Assembly: GCA_938004235.1 (NCBI GenBank)
Contig: CALKWL010000084.1
Coordinates: 1-41,064 of the forward strand
Reading direction: 5' to 3'
DNA length: 41,064 nucleotides
Source: an uncultured Gammaproteobacteria bacterium
Lineage (GTDB): Bacteria; Pseudomonadota; Gammaproteobacteria; Halothiobacillales; Halothiobacillaceae
Positions 8,785 through 16,281 of this stretch are shown here, one piece after another. Every line of letters begins with the position of its first letter. Position 1 is the first letter of the stretch. Below the pieces are notes generated by a model. That model had not been told where the DNA came from, searched no databases, and was given only the letters and a program-made list of their open reading frames with translations. Both the position numbers and the translations under genes were made by a program.

Positions 8785-10202
8785 CGCCGCTCCCGAGCGT
8801 AAACCCAGGAATGCGCCGCGTGCGCCGCGTGCACTTCGTCGGTATTGGCGGCGTGGGTATGAGCGGTATTGCCAAGGTGCTGCTGAATCTGGACTACATG
8901 GTCAGCGGCAGCGATCTGCGCGAGTCCGACGCCGTGCGCCGCTTGCGTGAACTGGGCGCAGAGATATGGATTGGGCATCAGGCCGAGTGGGTGCATGGCG
9001 CCGATGTGGTGGTGGTGTCCACGGCGATTGCCGCCGACAATCCGGAATTGCTCGAAGCGCAGGCGCAGCGTATTCCGGTGATTCGCCGCGCCGAGATGCT
9101 GGCCGAGTTGATGCGCTTCCGTTACGGCATTGCGATTGCGGGTACGCACGGTAAAACCACCACCACGAGTCTGGTCGCCTCGGTGCTGGATGCCGGCGGT
9201 TTGGATCCGACCTATGTGATCGGCGGTCGTCTGAATAGCAGTAAGAGCCATGCGCGTCTGGGCGCCGGGCAATACCTGGTGGCGGAAGCGGACGAGAGCG
9301 ATGCGTCTTTCCTGCATTTGCAGCCGATGGTTGCTGTGGTGACCAATATCGATGCCGACCACATGGACACCTACGGCGGAGACTTCGAGCGCTTGAAGAA
9401 TGCGTTTGTCGAGTTTCTGCACAACCTGCCGTTTTACGGCATGGCGGTGGTCTGCGGCGATGATCCGGTGATTCGTGAGCTGCTGCCGCGCGCGGCGCGC
9501 CCTCTGGTGACCTACGGATTTGGTGAGGAAAACGATGCACGCGCCACCGAGGTGCGCACGGACGGCGCCGGAATGCGTTTTTGCGCCCACCTGCCGGGAA
9601 TCGAGTCGTTTGATGTGCGCCTGAATCAGCCGGGGCGGCATAACGTCTTGAATGCCATGGCGGCGCTGGTGATCGGTCACGAGCTGGGCGTGAGCGTTGA
9701 AGCCATGCAGCGTGCCCTGGCCGATTTTCAGGGGATCGGTCGTCGGCAGCAGGCGTATGCCGGGTTGCGGGTAAGCGGGCAGGCGGTGACGCTGGTGGAT
9801 GACTATGGGCATCATCCGCGCGAGTTGGCCGCCACGCTGGAGGCCGTGCGCGGCGCTTACCCCGGTCGCCGCCTGGTTCTTGTGTTCCAGCCGCATCGTT
9901 ATACCCGCACCCGCGATTTGCTGGATGATTTTGCCAGTGTGCTTTCCGAAGCCGATCTTCTGGTGCTTACCGAGGTGTATGCCGCCGGTGAGGCGCTGAT
10001 TGCCAACGCCGATGGACGAGCGTTGGCGCGGGCGATCCGGGCGCGCGGGCGTCTGGAGCCGGTGTTTGTGGAGTCGCTGGAGCATGCGCCCGCGGTGTTG
10101 CAAGGCCTGGTGCAGGAGGGGGATGTGGTGCTGCTGATGGGGGCGGGGTCGATTGGCGCGCTGGCACCGCAACTGGCCAAGGCATGGGAGGGAAGCGTAT
10201 GA
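8781..10202 (+). CDS. murC: UDP-N-acetylmuramate:L-alanine ligase MurC
   Basis: Cytoplasmic Mur ligase that adds the first stem residue to UDP-MurNAc. The 473-residue protein has the N-terminal GIGGVGMSGIA nucleotide-binding loop (residues 21-31), the ATP loop GTHGKTTTTS at 121-130, the EADESDASF segment, and DDYGHHPRE in the C-terminal region, all MurC-specific. AAGGAGAAC lies upstream of ATG 8781, which overlaps the murG stop. murB, which follows murC in some gammaproteobacteria, is absent here; ddl follows directly with an ATGA overlap. Confidence 0.97.
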   Translation: MTPLPSVNPGMRRVRRVHFVGIGGVGMSGIAKVLLNLDYMVSGSDLRESDAVRRLRELGAEIWIGHQAEWVHGADVVVVSTAIAADNPELLEAQAQRIPVIRRAEMLAELMRFRYGIAIAGTHGKTTTTSLVASVLDAGGLDPTYVIGGRLNSSKSHARLGAGQYLVAEADESDASFLHLQPMVAVVTNIDADHMDTYGGDFERLKNAFVEFLHNLPFYGMAVVCGDDPVIRELLPRAARPLVTYGFGEENDARATEVRTDGAGMRFCAHLPGIESFDVRLNQPGRHNVLNAMAALVIGHELGVSVEAMQRALADFQGIGRRQQAYAGLRVSGQAVTLVDDYGHHPRELAATLEAVRGAYPGRRLVLVFQPHRYTRTRDLLDDFASVLSEADLLVLTEVYAAGEALIANADGRALARAIRARGRLEPVFVESLEHAPAVLQGLVQEGDVVLLMGAGSIGALAPQLAKAWEGSV

Positions 10203-11152
10203 ACAGCGTGCGGAGCGCAGCGGATTTTGGTCGCGTGGCGGTCTTGCTTGGAGGGGCGTCGGCTGAACGCGAGGTTTCGCTCAAGAGCGGGCGCGCCGTA
10301 TTGGAAGCCTTGTTGAGCAAGGGCGTGGATGCCTATGCGCTGGATGTCTGCGAGCATGTAATCGAGCGCCTCAAGGCGGGCGGCTACGACCGCGCCTTTA
10401 TCGTGCTGCACGGTCGCGGCGGTGAAGACGGCGTGATTCAGGGGGCGCTGGAGCTGATCGGCCTGCCCTACACCGGTAGCGGCGTGCTGGCTTCGGCGTT
10501 GGGCATGGACAAGCTGCGCACCAAGCTGCTCTGGCTGGGCGCGGGTTTGCCCACGCCGGCGTTTCGCGTGCTGAACTCTGCGGCAGATGCCGTGCAGGCT
10601 GGGGATGAGCTGGCGCTGCCCCTGATGGTCAAGCCCGCGCTTGAAGGTTCCAGCATCGGCATGAGCAAGGTGCACCGCGCCGAGGATTTGCCGGCCGCTT
10701 TCGCCCAGGCCTGCGGTTTTGGGTCGGTGCTGGCCGAGCAGTTCATTCATGGCGAGGAGTACACCGTGGCGGTGTTGGGGGATGAGGTCTTGCCGCCGAT
10801 CCGCCTGGAAACGCCGCATGATTTTTATGATTTCGATGCCAAGTATTTGGCGAATGACACGCGCTATCTCTGTCCCTGCGGCTTGTCCTTTGATGACGAG
10901 GCGGTGTTGAAGCGTCTCGCGCTGGAGGCTTTCCGCGCCGTGGGCGCCGAGGGTTGGGGGCGGGTGGACATCATGCGTGATGCCGCCGGGCAGTTTTGGC
11001 TTCTGGAGATCAATACCGTGCCGGGAATGACCGATCACAGTCTGGTGCCTATGGCGGCGCGGGCGGCGGGCATGGACTTTGCCGAGCTTACGTGGCGCAT
11101 TCTGGCGTTGAGCATGCACAAGTCCGCGGTGCCCGCGGGGGCGTGCGGCTAA
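10199..11152 (+). CDS. ddlB: D-alanine:D-alanine ligase (DdlB type)
   Basis: ATP-grasp enzyme making the D-Ala-D-Ala dipeptide used by MurF. The chosen start gives 317 residues, typical for DdlB. Visible family segments are VLLGGASAEREVSLKSG at the N-terminus, HGRGGEDGVIQGALE, LPYTGSGVLASALGMDK, VKPALEGSSIGMS, and the metal- and substrate-binding LLEINTVPGMTDHS near the end. ATG 10199 overlaps the murC stop and is preceded by GGGAGGGAAG, which is why it is preferred over the in-frame ATG at 10184 that lies inside murC. The stop shares one base with the ftsQ start. Confidence 0.96.
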   Translation: MNSVRSAADFGRVAVLLGGASAEREVSLKSGRAVLEALLSKGVDAYALDVCEHVIERLKAGGYDRAFIVLHGRGGEDGVIQGALELIGLPYTGSGVLASALGMDKLRTKLLWLGAGLPTPAFRVLNSAADAVQAGDELALPLMVKPALEGSSIGMSKVHRAEDLPAAFAQACGFGSVLAEQFIHGEEYTVAVLGDEVLPPIRLETPHDFYDFDAKYLANDTRYLCPCGLSFDDEAVLKRLALEAFRAVGAEGWGRVDIMRDAAGQFWLLEINTVPGMTDHSLVPMAARAAGMDFAELTWRILALSMHKSAVPAGACG

Positions 11153-12171
11153 TGGCTGCGCGCTACGCCAAGCGTCCGGGCGTGCCCTTGGGCGCACGGA
11201 TCAAGGCCTGGCCCTGGGCGGCCATGGCGCGGCATACCGTGCATCTGCTGGTGTTGGCGGGGCTGGCGGCGGCGGTCATGTGGGGCTGGCGCGCCGTGCA
11301 CGATCCCTGGGTGTTCCCCCTGCGCGTGGTCAAAGTGGACGGCGAGTTGCTTTATCTCAAGCCGCAGGCGGTGCAGGCCACGGTCGATGAGCGCTTGCAG
11401 GGCAGTTTTTTTGGCGTGGATCTGCCCAATGTGCTGCGCGGGCTGACCGATCTGGCGTGGATTCGCGATGCGCGGGTACGGCGCGAGTGGCCGGATAAGC
11501 TGCATCTGTGGGTGGAGGAGCACAAGCCTTTGGCCTTGTGGCGCGGTGATGCGGTGCTGACGGCGGATGGTTCGCTGATTTACCCCGAAAGCAGCCGCGA
11601 GGGCGAACGTGCGCTGGAAAAACTTCCCACCTTGAGCGGCGCGGATGGGCGTGAGATGGCTTTGTGGAATGAATTTAATCGTTTGGGCGAGGTGCTTGCA
11701 CCGACGGGGCTGCGCGTGAAGGCCTTGCGTGAAGACCAGCGCGGCTCGCAGACCCTGGTGTTGGAGCAGGGCTTGACCCTGCGTCTTGGGCGGGAGGATG
11801 TCGAGAAGCGCTTGCAGCGTTTTCTGAATGTTTTTGACAGGACACTGGCCAGTCGGATCGGCGAGGTTGAAGAAGTTGATTTGCGTTACGCCAACGGCTT
11901 TAGCGTGCGTATGCGCGCGACAGGGGACGTCAAAACGCTATCAAAAATTATGGAAAACAGCATGTTAGCCACAGAGGGCGCGGAATATCGTAGGCCGGAT
12001 AAACGAAACGCATCCGGCAGCGTAAGGCAGGTCGGATGCGTTTCGTTTATCCGGCCTACGGGGGGTACGGATTTCAATTTTCAAACACCTAATCAGGGCG
12101 ATATCGCCTTGGTTGCAATGATTTCAACAGCAGCATTTGAAGGCAAAACGCATGGCCAGAAAGTCGGATAA
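11152..12171 (+). CDS. ftsQ: Cell division protein FtsQ with an atypical C-terminal tail
   Basis: Bitopic inner-membrane division protein that recruits FtsB/FtsL in the periplasm. The start ATG 11152 overlaps the ddl stop (TAATG). A short basic cytoplasmic segment, one membrane helix (about residues 29-48), a POTRA domain (FPLRVVKVDGEL to WVEEHKPLALW) and the FtsQ beta domain ending near EVDLRYANGFSVRMRA (residue 256) account for a normal FtsQ. The frame then stays open for about 80 more residues to 339. Residues 280-303 are encoded by a palindromic repeat (11989-12060). The extension overlaps ftsA by 20 bases. The core is certain. Whether the tail is conserved, tolerated, or produced by a decayed stop codon cannot be told from one sequence. 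Confidence 0.9.
   Translation: MAARYAKRPGVPLGARIKAWPWAAMARHTVHLLVLAGLAAAVMWGWRAVHDPWVFPLRVVKVDGELLYLKPQAVQATVDERLQGSFFGVDLPNVLRGLTDLAWIRDARVRREWPDKLHLWVEEHKPLALWRGDAVLTADGSLIYPESSREGERALEKLPTLSGADGREMALWNEFNRLGEVLAPTGLRVKALREDQRGSQTLVLEQGLTLRLGREDVEKRLQRFLNVFDRTLASRIGEVEEVDLRYANGFSVRMRATGDVKTLSKIMENSMLATEGAEYRRPDKRNASGSVRQVGCVSFIRPTGGTDFNFQTPNQGDIALVAMISTAAFEGKTHGQKVG
11989..12060. repeat. REP-like palindrome, family 1, inside the ftsQ 3' end
   Basis: Perfect inverted repeat: 28-base arms at 11989-12016 and 12033-12060 around a 16-base loop. Each arm begins or ends in CGTAGGCCGGATAAACG or its complement. The same arm, with 4 differences in 28, recurs at 30033-30060, so this is a dispersed family rather than a chance hairpin. 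The element is 72 bases, a multiple of three, and lacks a stop in the ftsQ frame. The transcript should fold into a very stable stem just upstream of ftsA. Confidence 0.93.
12097..12108. other. Perfect 12-bp palindrome upstream of ftsA
   Basis: GGCGATATCGCC reads the same on both strands, about 45 bases before the ftsA start and within the open ftsQ tail. It could be a binding site for a dimeric regulator or a chance palindrome. No second copy was noticed and no regulator is implied by the neighbours. Confidence 0.3.
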
Positions 12172-13378
12172 GGGTTTGCTTGTGGCATTGGATATCGGCA
12201 CCTCCAAGGTGGCGGTCATCGTGGGGGAAGTGGCTGATGACGGCTCCGTGGAGATCATCGGCATGGGCGAGAGCCCGTCTCATGGTCTGAAGCGCGGGGT
12301 GGTGGTGGATATCGAGTCCACCGTGCAGTCGATTCAGCGCGCCGTGGACGCGGCGGAACTGATGACCGGATGCCAGATTTACGCGGTGCGCGCCGGCATT
12401 GCAGGCGGGCATGTGCAGTCGCGCAACTCGACCGGACAGGTGGCGATCAAGGAGCGCGAGGTGACGCAGGAGGATGTGGATCGGGTTATCGAGGGCGCAC
12501 GCGCGGTGGTGTTGCCTCACGACCAGCGCATCATCCATGTGTTGCCGCAGGAGTTCATCATCGACGGTCAGGAGGGCATCCGACAGCCGATCGGTATGTC
12601 AGGGGTGCGTCTTGAGGTGCGTGCGCACCTGGTCACTGGAGCGACCAGTGCGGTGCAGAACATTGTGCGCTGCATCGAGCGTTGCGGTTTGCGCGTGGAT
12701 GAGATGGTGATTGAGCAGATTGCCAGTGCCGAGGCTGTGTTGCACCCCGATGAGCGCCAGCTTGGGGTGTGCATCGTGGATATCGGCGGCGGCACGACGG
12801 ATATGGCTGTATTCGTGGATGGTTCCATCCGCCACACGGCGGTGATTCCGATTGCCGGCGATCAGGTGACCAATGACATTGCCGTGGGCTTGCGCACGCC
12901 GACGCAGTTCGCTGAGCGCATCAAGCTGGAACATGCTTCGTTGTGCCCCGATCAGGACGCGAGCGAATACATCGAGGTGCCGGGGGTGGGGGATCGTCCT
13001 GCGCGCCGTCTTTCCAGGCATACCCTGGGTGAGATTGTCGAGGCGCGTTACGAGGAGATTTTCCTGCATGTGCGCGAGGAGTTGCGCCGCAGCGGGTACG
13101 AGGAGCGGGTGACGGCCGGAGTCGTGCTGACGGGCGGGAGCGCGTTGATGTGCGGCGTGGTCGAGCTGGCGGAAGAAATGCTGCATATGCCGGTACGCCT
13201 CGGGCTGCCGCAGCGTGCGGGAGGAATACAGGAGGTGGCGAACAACCCGATCCATGCGACCGGGGTCGGTTTGCTGTTGTTTCAGGGTGAGAAGGAGGCC
13301 GTCGTGGAGAAGAAAGGCTCTTCGACGGCGGGTTCGGTGTTTGGGCGGATGAAAAGCTGGTTTCAGGGCAATTTTTAG
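12152..13378 (+). CDS. ftsA: Cell division actin-like ATPase FtsA
   Basis: Actin-fold protein that tethers FtsZ filaments to the inner membrane. It has the N-terminal phosphate-1 loop VALDIGTSKVAVIVGE, the 1C subdomain (RAGIAGGHVQSRNSTG), the phosphate-2 loop VDIGGGTTDMAVF, the adenosine-site VLTGGSALMCGVVELAEE, and a C-terminal amphipathic membrane-targeting helix (RMKSWFQGNF). The chosen ATG 12152 gives 408 residues and has GAAGG eight bases upstream. An in-frame TTG at 12137 would add five residues but has no better signal. It overlaps the extended ftsQ frame. Forty-eight bases separate it from ftsZ. Confidence 0.97.
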   Translation: MARKSDKGLLVALDIGTSKVAVIVGEVADDGSVEIIGMGESPSHGLKRGVVVDIESTVQSIQRAVDAAELMTGCQIYAVRAGIAGGHVQSRNSTGQVAIKEREVTQEDVDRVIEGARAVVLPHDQRIIHVLPQEFIIDGQEGIRQPIGMSGVRLEVRAHLVTGATSAVQNIVRCIERCGLRVDEMVIEQIASAEAVLHPDERQLGVCIVDIGGGTTDMAVFVDGSIRHTAVIPIAGDQVTNDIAVGLRTPTQFAERIKLEHASLCPDQDASEYIEVPGVGDRPARRLSRHTLGEIVEARYEEIFLHVREELRRSGYEERVTAGVVLTGGSALMCGVVELAEEMLHMPVRLGLPQRAGGIQEVANNPIHATGVGLLLFQGEKEAVVEKKGSSTAGSVFGRMKSWFQGNF

Positions 13379-13382
13379 TCTT

Positions 13383-13396
13383 GGGTCGAAAGACCC
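13383..13396 (+). other. Small GAAA-loop hairpin between ftsA and ftsZ
   Basis: GGGTC-GAAA-GACCC forms a five-base-pair stem closed by a GNRA-type tetraloop, just after the ftsA stop and about 30 bases before the ftsZ start. There is no T-run, so it is not an intrinsic terminator. It could stabilise the ftsZ 5' end after processing. Role unproven. Confidence 0.4.
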
Positions 13397-13426
13397 CGGT
13401 TCTACGTGATAAATAGGGGGATGAAC

Positions 13427-14554
13427 ATGTTTGAACTCGTGGATTCATATTCAGATAGCGCAACCATCAAAGTGGTCGGCGTGGGCGGTGGCGGTGGCAA
13501 TGCGGTGGCGCATATGCTGCAAAGCGCCATTGAAGGCGTGGATTTCATTTGCGCCAACACCGATGTGCAGGCGTTGAAAAAATCGCAGGCGACGGTGCAA
13601 TTGCAGATTGGCGCGAACATCACCAAGGGCTTGGGCGCAGGAGCCAATCCGGAGCTCGGTCGTCAAGCGGCGCTCGAAGACCGTGACCGTATCCAGGAGG
13701 TGCTCAGCGGCACGGATATGCTGTTCATCACCACCGGCATGGGTGGCGGCACCGGCACCGGCGCGGCGCCGGTCATCGCGCAGATCGCCAAGGATATGGG
13801 CATTCTGACGGTTGCAGTGGTCACCCGTCCGTTCGGCTTTGAAGGCAAAAAACGCATGGAGCAGGCCATGACGGGCATTCGTGAGCTGGAAAAGCAGGTC
13901 GATTCGCTGATCGTCATTCCGAACGAAAAGCTGCTGGCGGTCATGGGCAAGTCGGCGCAAATGATGGAAGCCTTTAACGCGGCCAATGGTGTGCTGCTTT
14001 CCGCGGTGCAGGGTATTTCCGAGCTGATTACCCGCCCGGGCTTCATCAATGTGGACTTTGCCGACGTGCGTACCGTGATGGAAGGCATGGGCTCAGCGAT
14101 GATGGGTACGGGCGTGGCCTCCGGCGAGGGGCGGGCGCGTGAAGCGGCGGAAGCCGCGATTCATAGCCCCCTGCTGGATGAAGTGGTGTTGCGCGGTGCA
14201 CGCGGCATTCTGGTGAACGTCACCGCGGGCATGGATTTGACCATTGGCGAGTACGATGAAATCGGTGAAATCATTCACGAACTGGCTTCGGAAGATGCCA
14301 ATGTGAAAATTGGTATGGCGATTGATCCGGAAATGAACGGTGAAATCCGCGTCACCGTGGTGGCGACAGGCTTGAATATGAACCCGCCCATGTCCGCCCA
14401 GCCGGGGCGTCCGCGTGTGGTGGTGGATAATGATCCGCGTCACGGCACACGTCAGAGCGAGTCGATTCCCGCAGCCGCCATGATGCAGGGCAACGCCGCG
14501 CTCAGCTATGACCTTGTGGATATTCCGGCCTTCTTGCGCCGCCAGGCGGATTGA
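13427..14554 (+). CDS. ftsZ: Cell division GTPase FtsZ
   Basis: Tubulin homologue that forms the Z-ring at mid-cell. The 375-residue protein has KVVGVGGGGGNAV near the N-terminus, the tubulin signature GMGGGTGTGAAPV, the synergy-loop region around MDLTIGEYDEIGEI, and the conserved C-terminal peptide DIPAFLRRQAD that binds FtsA and ZipA. ATG 13427 (MFEL, the usual start) has GGGGG at 13416-13420. In-frame ATG 13421 sits directly on that purine run, and GTG 13406 is less likely. It is the last gene of the cluster; a strong terminator follows. Confidence 0.98.
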   Translation: MFELVDSYSDSATIKVVGVGGGGGNAVAHMLQSAIEGVDFICANTDVQALKKSQATVQLQIGANITKGLGAGANPELGRQAALEDRDRIQEVLSGTDMLFITTGMGGGTGTGAAPVIAQIAKDMGILTVAVVTRPFGFEGKKRMEQAMTGIRELEKQVDSLIVIPNEKLLAVMGKSAQMMEAFNAANGVLLSAVQGISELITRPGFINVDFADVRTVMEGMGSAMMGTGVASGEGRAREAAEAAIHSPLLDEVVLRGARGILVNVTAGMDLTIGEYDEIGEIIHELASEDANVKIGMAIDPEMNGEIRVTVVATGLNMNPPMSAQPGRPRVVVDNDPRHGTRQSESIPAAAMMQGNAALSYDLVDIPAFLRRQAD

Positions 14555-14579
14555 CGCAAGCCTGTTGCAGCTTGCATCG

Positions 14580-14606
14580 AAAGGGAGCTATGCGCTCCCT
14601 TTTTTT
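14580..14606 (+). terminator. Intrinsic terminator after ftsZ
   Basis: A 9-bp stem, AAAGGGAGC with GCTCCCTTT, around loop TATGC, running into a T tract to about 14606. It begins about 25 bases after the ftsZ stop and ends the dcw transcript before the convergent epimerase gene. Confidence 0.92.
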
Positions 14607-14692
14607 ATGTTTGTTGTCTGTTATGAGGAGGCATGGCAAAGGAATGAATGATGCGTGCATGTGCCGTTGGCACACATGTAACCAAGCTTTCT

Positions 14693-15706
14693 TCAATGCG
14701 CTTGCGCGTAGTAATGCCGGTACCACGCGGCAAAGCGTTCGAGACCGGTTTCGATGTGGGTACTCGGTGCGAAACCAGTATCGCGCGCAAGGTCGCTGAC
14801 ATCGGCATAGGTCGCGGGGACATCGCCTGGCTGCATGGGGCGCATGATTTTTTCCGCGCGGCGTCCCAAGGCTTGCTCCAGGATTTCGATGAAGCGCGAC
14901 AGCGCCACCGGGTTGTGGTTGCCGATATTGTAAATGCGGTACGGCGCCGGACTGCTGCTGGGGTCAGGCTGCTCGCCGCGGAAGTAAGGGTTGGGGGCGG
15001 GCGGGCGATCAAGCACGCGCAACACGCCTTCAGCGATATCGTCAATGTAGGTGAAATCGCGCTGCATGTTGCCGTGGTTGTAAACCTCGATCGGCGTGCC
15101 CGCGAAAATGGACTGGGTAAACTTGAAATAAGCCATGTCCGGACGCCCCCAAGGGCCGTACACGGTGAAAAAGCGTAGGCCGGTGGCGGGTAGGCGATAA
15201 AGATGTGCGTAGCTGTGCGCCATCAGCTCGTTGGCTTTCTTGGTCGCGGCGTACAGGCTGATCGGGTGATCGACATTGTGCCGCACCGCGTAGGGCATGG
15301 CGGTGTTGAGACCATAGACCGAACTGGACGAGGCAAAGACCAGGTGCTCGACTTTTGCCTGGCGGCAACCTTCGAGGATATTGATGAAGCCGACCAGGTT
15401 GCTGTCCACGTAGGCGTGGGGATGGTCGATGGAGTAACGCACGCCGGCTTGCGCGGCGAGGTGCACGACGCGTCGGGGCGGGTGTTGGGCGAACAGCTCC
15501 GCCATGCCTTGGCGGTCGGCCAGATCAAGCTGAATGAAACGGAAGTTGGGGTGCTCGCCGATCTGCGCCAGGCGCGCGTGTTTAAGACGCACGTCGTAAT
15601 AGTCGTTGAGGTTGTCGATGCCGATCACGCGCTCACCGCGCTCAAGCAGGCGTTGGGTGACGTAAAAGCCGATGAACCCGGCGGCGCCGGTGACGAGGAT
15701 GCTCAT
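14693..15706 (-). CDS. NAD-dependent nucleotide-sugar epimerase, probably UDP-glucuronate 4-epimerase type
   Basis: Extended short-chain dehydrogenase acting on nucleotide sugars for surface polysaccharide. The 337-residue protein has the N-terminal dinucleotide loop GAAGFIG, the segment NLNDYYDVRLKHARL common in UDP-glucuronate 4-epimerases, HLAAQAGVRYSI, the serine region SSSSVYG and the catalytic YAATK. The FTVYGPWGRPDMA segment also fits this group. Exact substrate is inferred, since related UDP-GalNAc/GlcNAc epimerases share most motifs. ATG 15706 overlaps the purN stop (ATGA) and is preferred over ATG 15724 inside purN. Coupling to two purine genes is unexpected and probably reflects packing rather than shared function. 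Confidence 0.88.
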   Translation of the reverse strand: MSILVTGAAGFIGFYVTQRLLERGERVIGIDNLNDYYDVRLKHARLAQIGEHPNFRFIQLDLADRQGMAELFAQHPPRRVVHLAAQAGVRYSIDHPHAYVDSNLVGFINILEGCRQAKVEHLVFASSSSVYGLNTAMPYAVRHNVDHPISLYAATKKANELMAHSYAHLYRLPATGLRFFTVYGPWGRPDMAYFKFTQSIFAGTPIEVYNHGNMQRDFTYIDDIAEGVLRVLDRPPAPNPYFRGEQPDPSSSPAPYRIYNIGNHNPVALSRFIEILEQALGRRAEKIMRPMQPGDVPATYADVSDLARDTGFAPSTHIETGLERFAAWYRHYYAQAH

Positions 15707-16281
15707 GTCTTCATTTGCTCGCAAAGCATACGCACAGCGCGGGGATAGAGTTGGTGTTCGATGGCGTGGACGCGCTGTTGCAGGCTCTCCGGCGTGTCTC
15801 CGGGAAAAATAGGCACGCGATCTTGCAGAATGACTGGCCCCTCGTCCACGCCCTCGGTCACCCAGTGCACGGTCGCGCCGTGCTCCGGGTCGCCAGCTTC
15901 CAATGCGCGTGCATGGGTGTGCATTCCGGGATATTTGGGCAGCAGCGAGGGGTGAATGTTGATCATCCGCCCTGCGTAATGCCGTACAAACGCTGGGCTG
16001 AGAATACGCATGAAGCCGGCAAGGACGATCAGGTCAGGGTGATGCTGGTCGATGCACTGCGCCAGAGCGGCATCAAAATTTTCGCGATCGGCAAAATCCT
16101 TGTGGCTGAGATGCTCGGCAGCAATGCCCGCCTGGCGTGCGCGGGTCAGGCCGTAGGCATCCGCCCGGTTGCTGAGCACGGCGACGATGCGCCCGCCGCC
16201 CAGCTCGCCGCGCTGCTCGGCATCCAGCAGCGCTTGCAGATTGCTGCCGTGGCCGGAAATAAGGACGACGATACGAGGCAT
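15703..16281 (-). CDS. purN: Phosphoribosylglycinamide formyltransferase PurN
   Basis: Third step of purine synthesis: transfers formyl from 10-formyl-tetrahydrofolate to GAR. The 192-residue protein starts MPRIVVLISGHGSNLQ, contains the active-site NIHPSLLP (Asn108, His110) and the GVDEGPVI segment with catalytic Asp146. It is somewhat shorter than the 212-residue E. coli enzyme at the C-terminus but keeps all catalytic residues. ATG 16281 shares one base with the purM stop (TGATG on the minus strand). An upstream start at 16338 would lie inside purM and is rejected. Confidence 0.96.
   Translation of the reverse strand: MPRIVVLISGHGSNLQALLDAEQRGELGGGRIVAVLSNRADAYGLTRARQAGIAAEHLSHKDFADRENFDAALAQCIDQHHPDLIVLAGFMRILSPAFVRHYAGRMINIHPSLLPKYPGMHTHARALEAGDPEHGATVHWVTEGVDEGPVILQDRVPIFPGDTPESLQQRVHAIEHQLYPRAVRMLCEQMKT

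Noticed and set aside
8598..10172. A 524-codon open frame on the minus strand of murC
   Set aside because: His/Arg/Gln-rich and antisense to a certain gene; such long antisense frames are usual with this codon bias.
14660..14674. TGTGCC-GTT-GGCACA hairpin as a terminator for the minus-strand epimerase operon
   Set aside because: Only a six-pair stem with no T-run on the minus strand. It may be chance.
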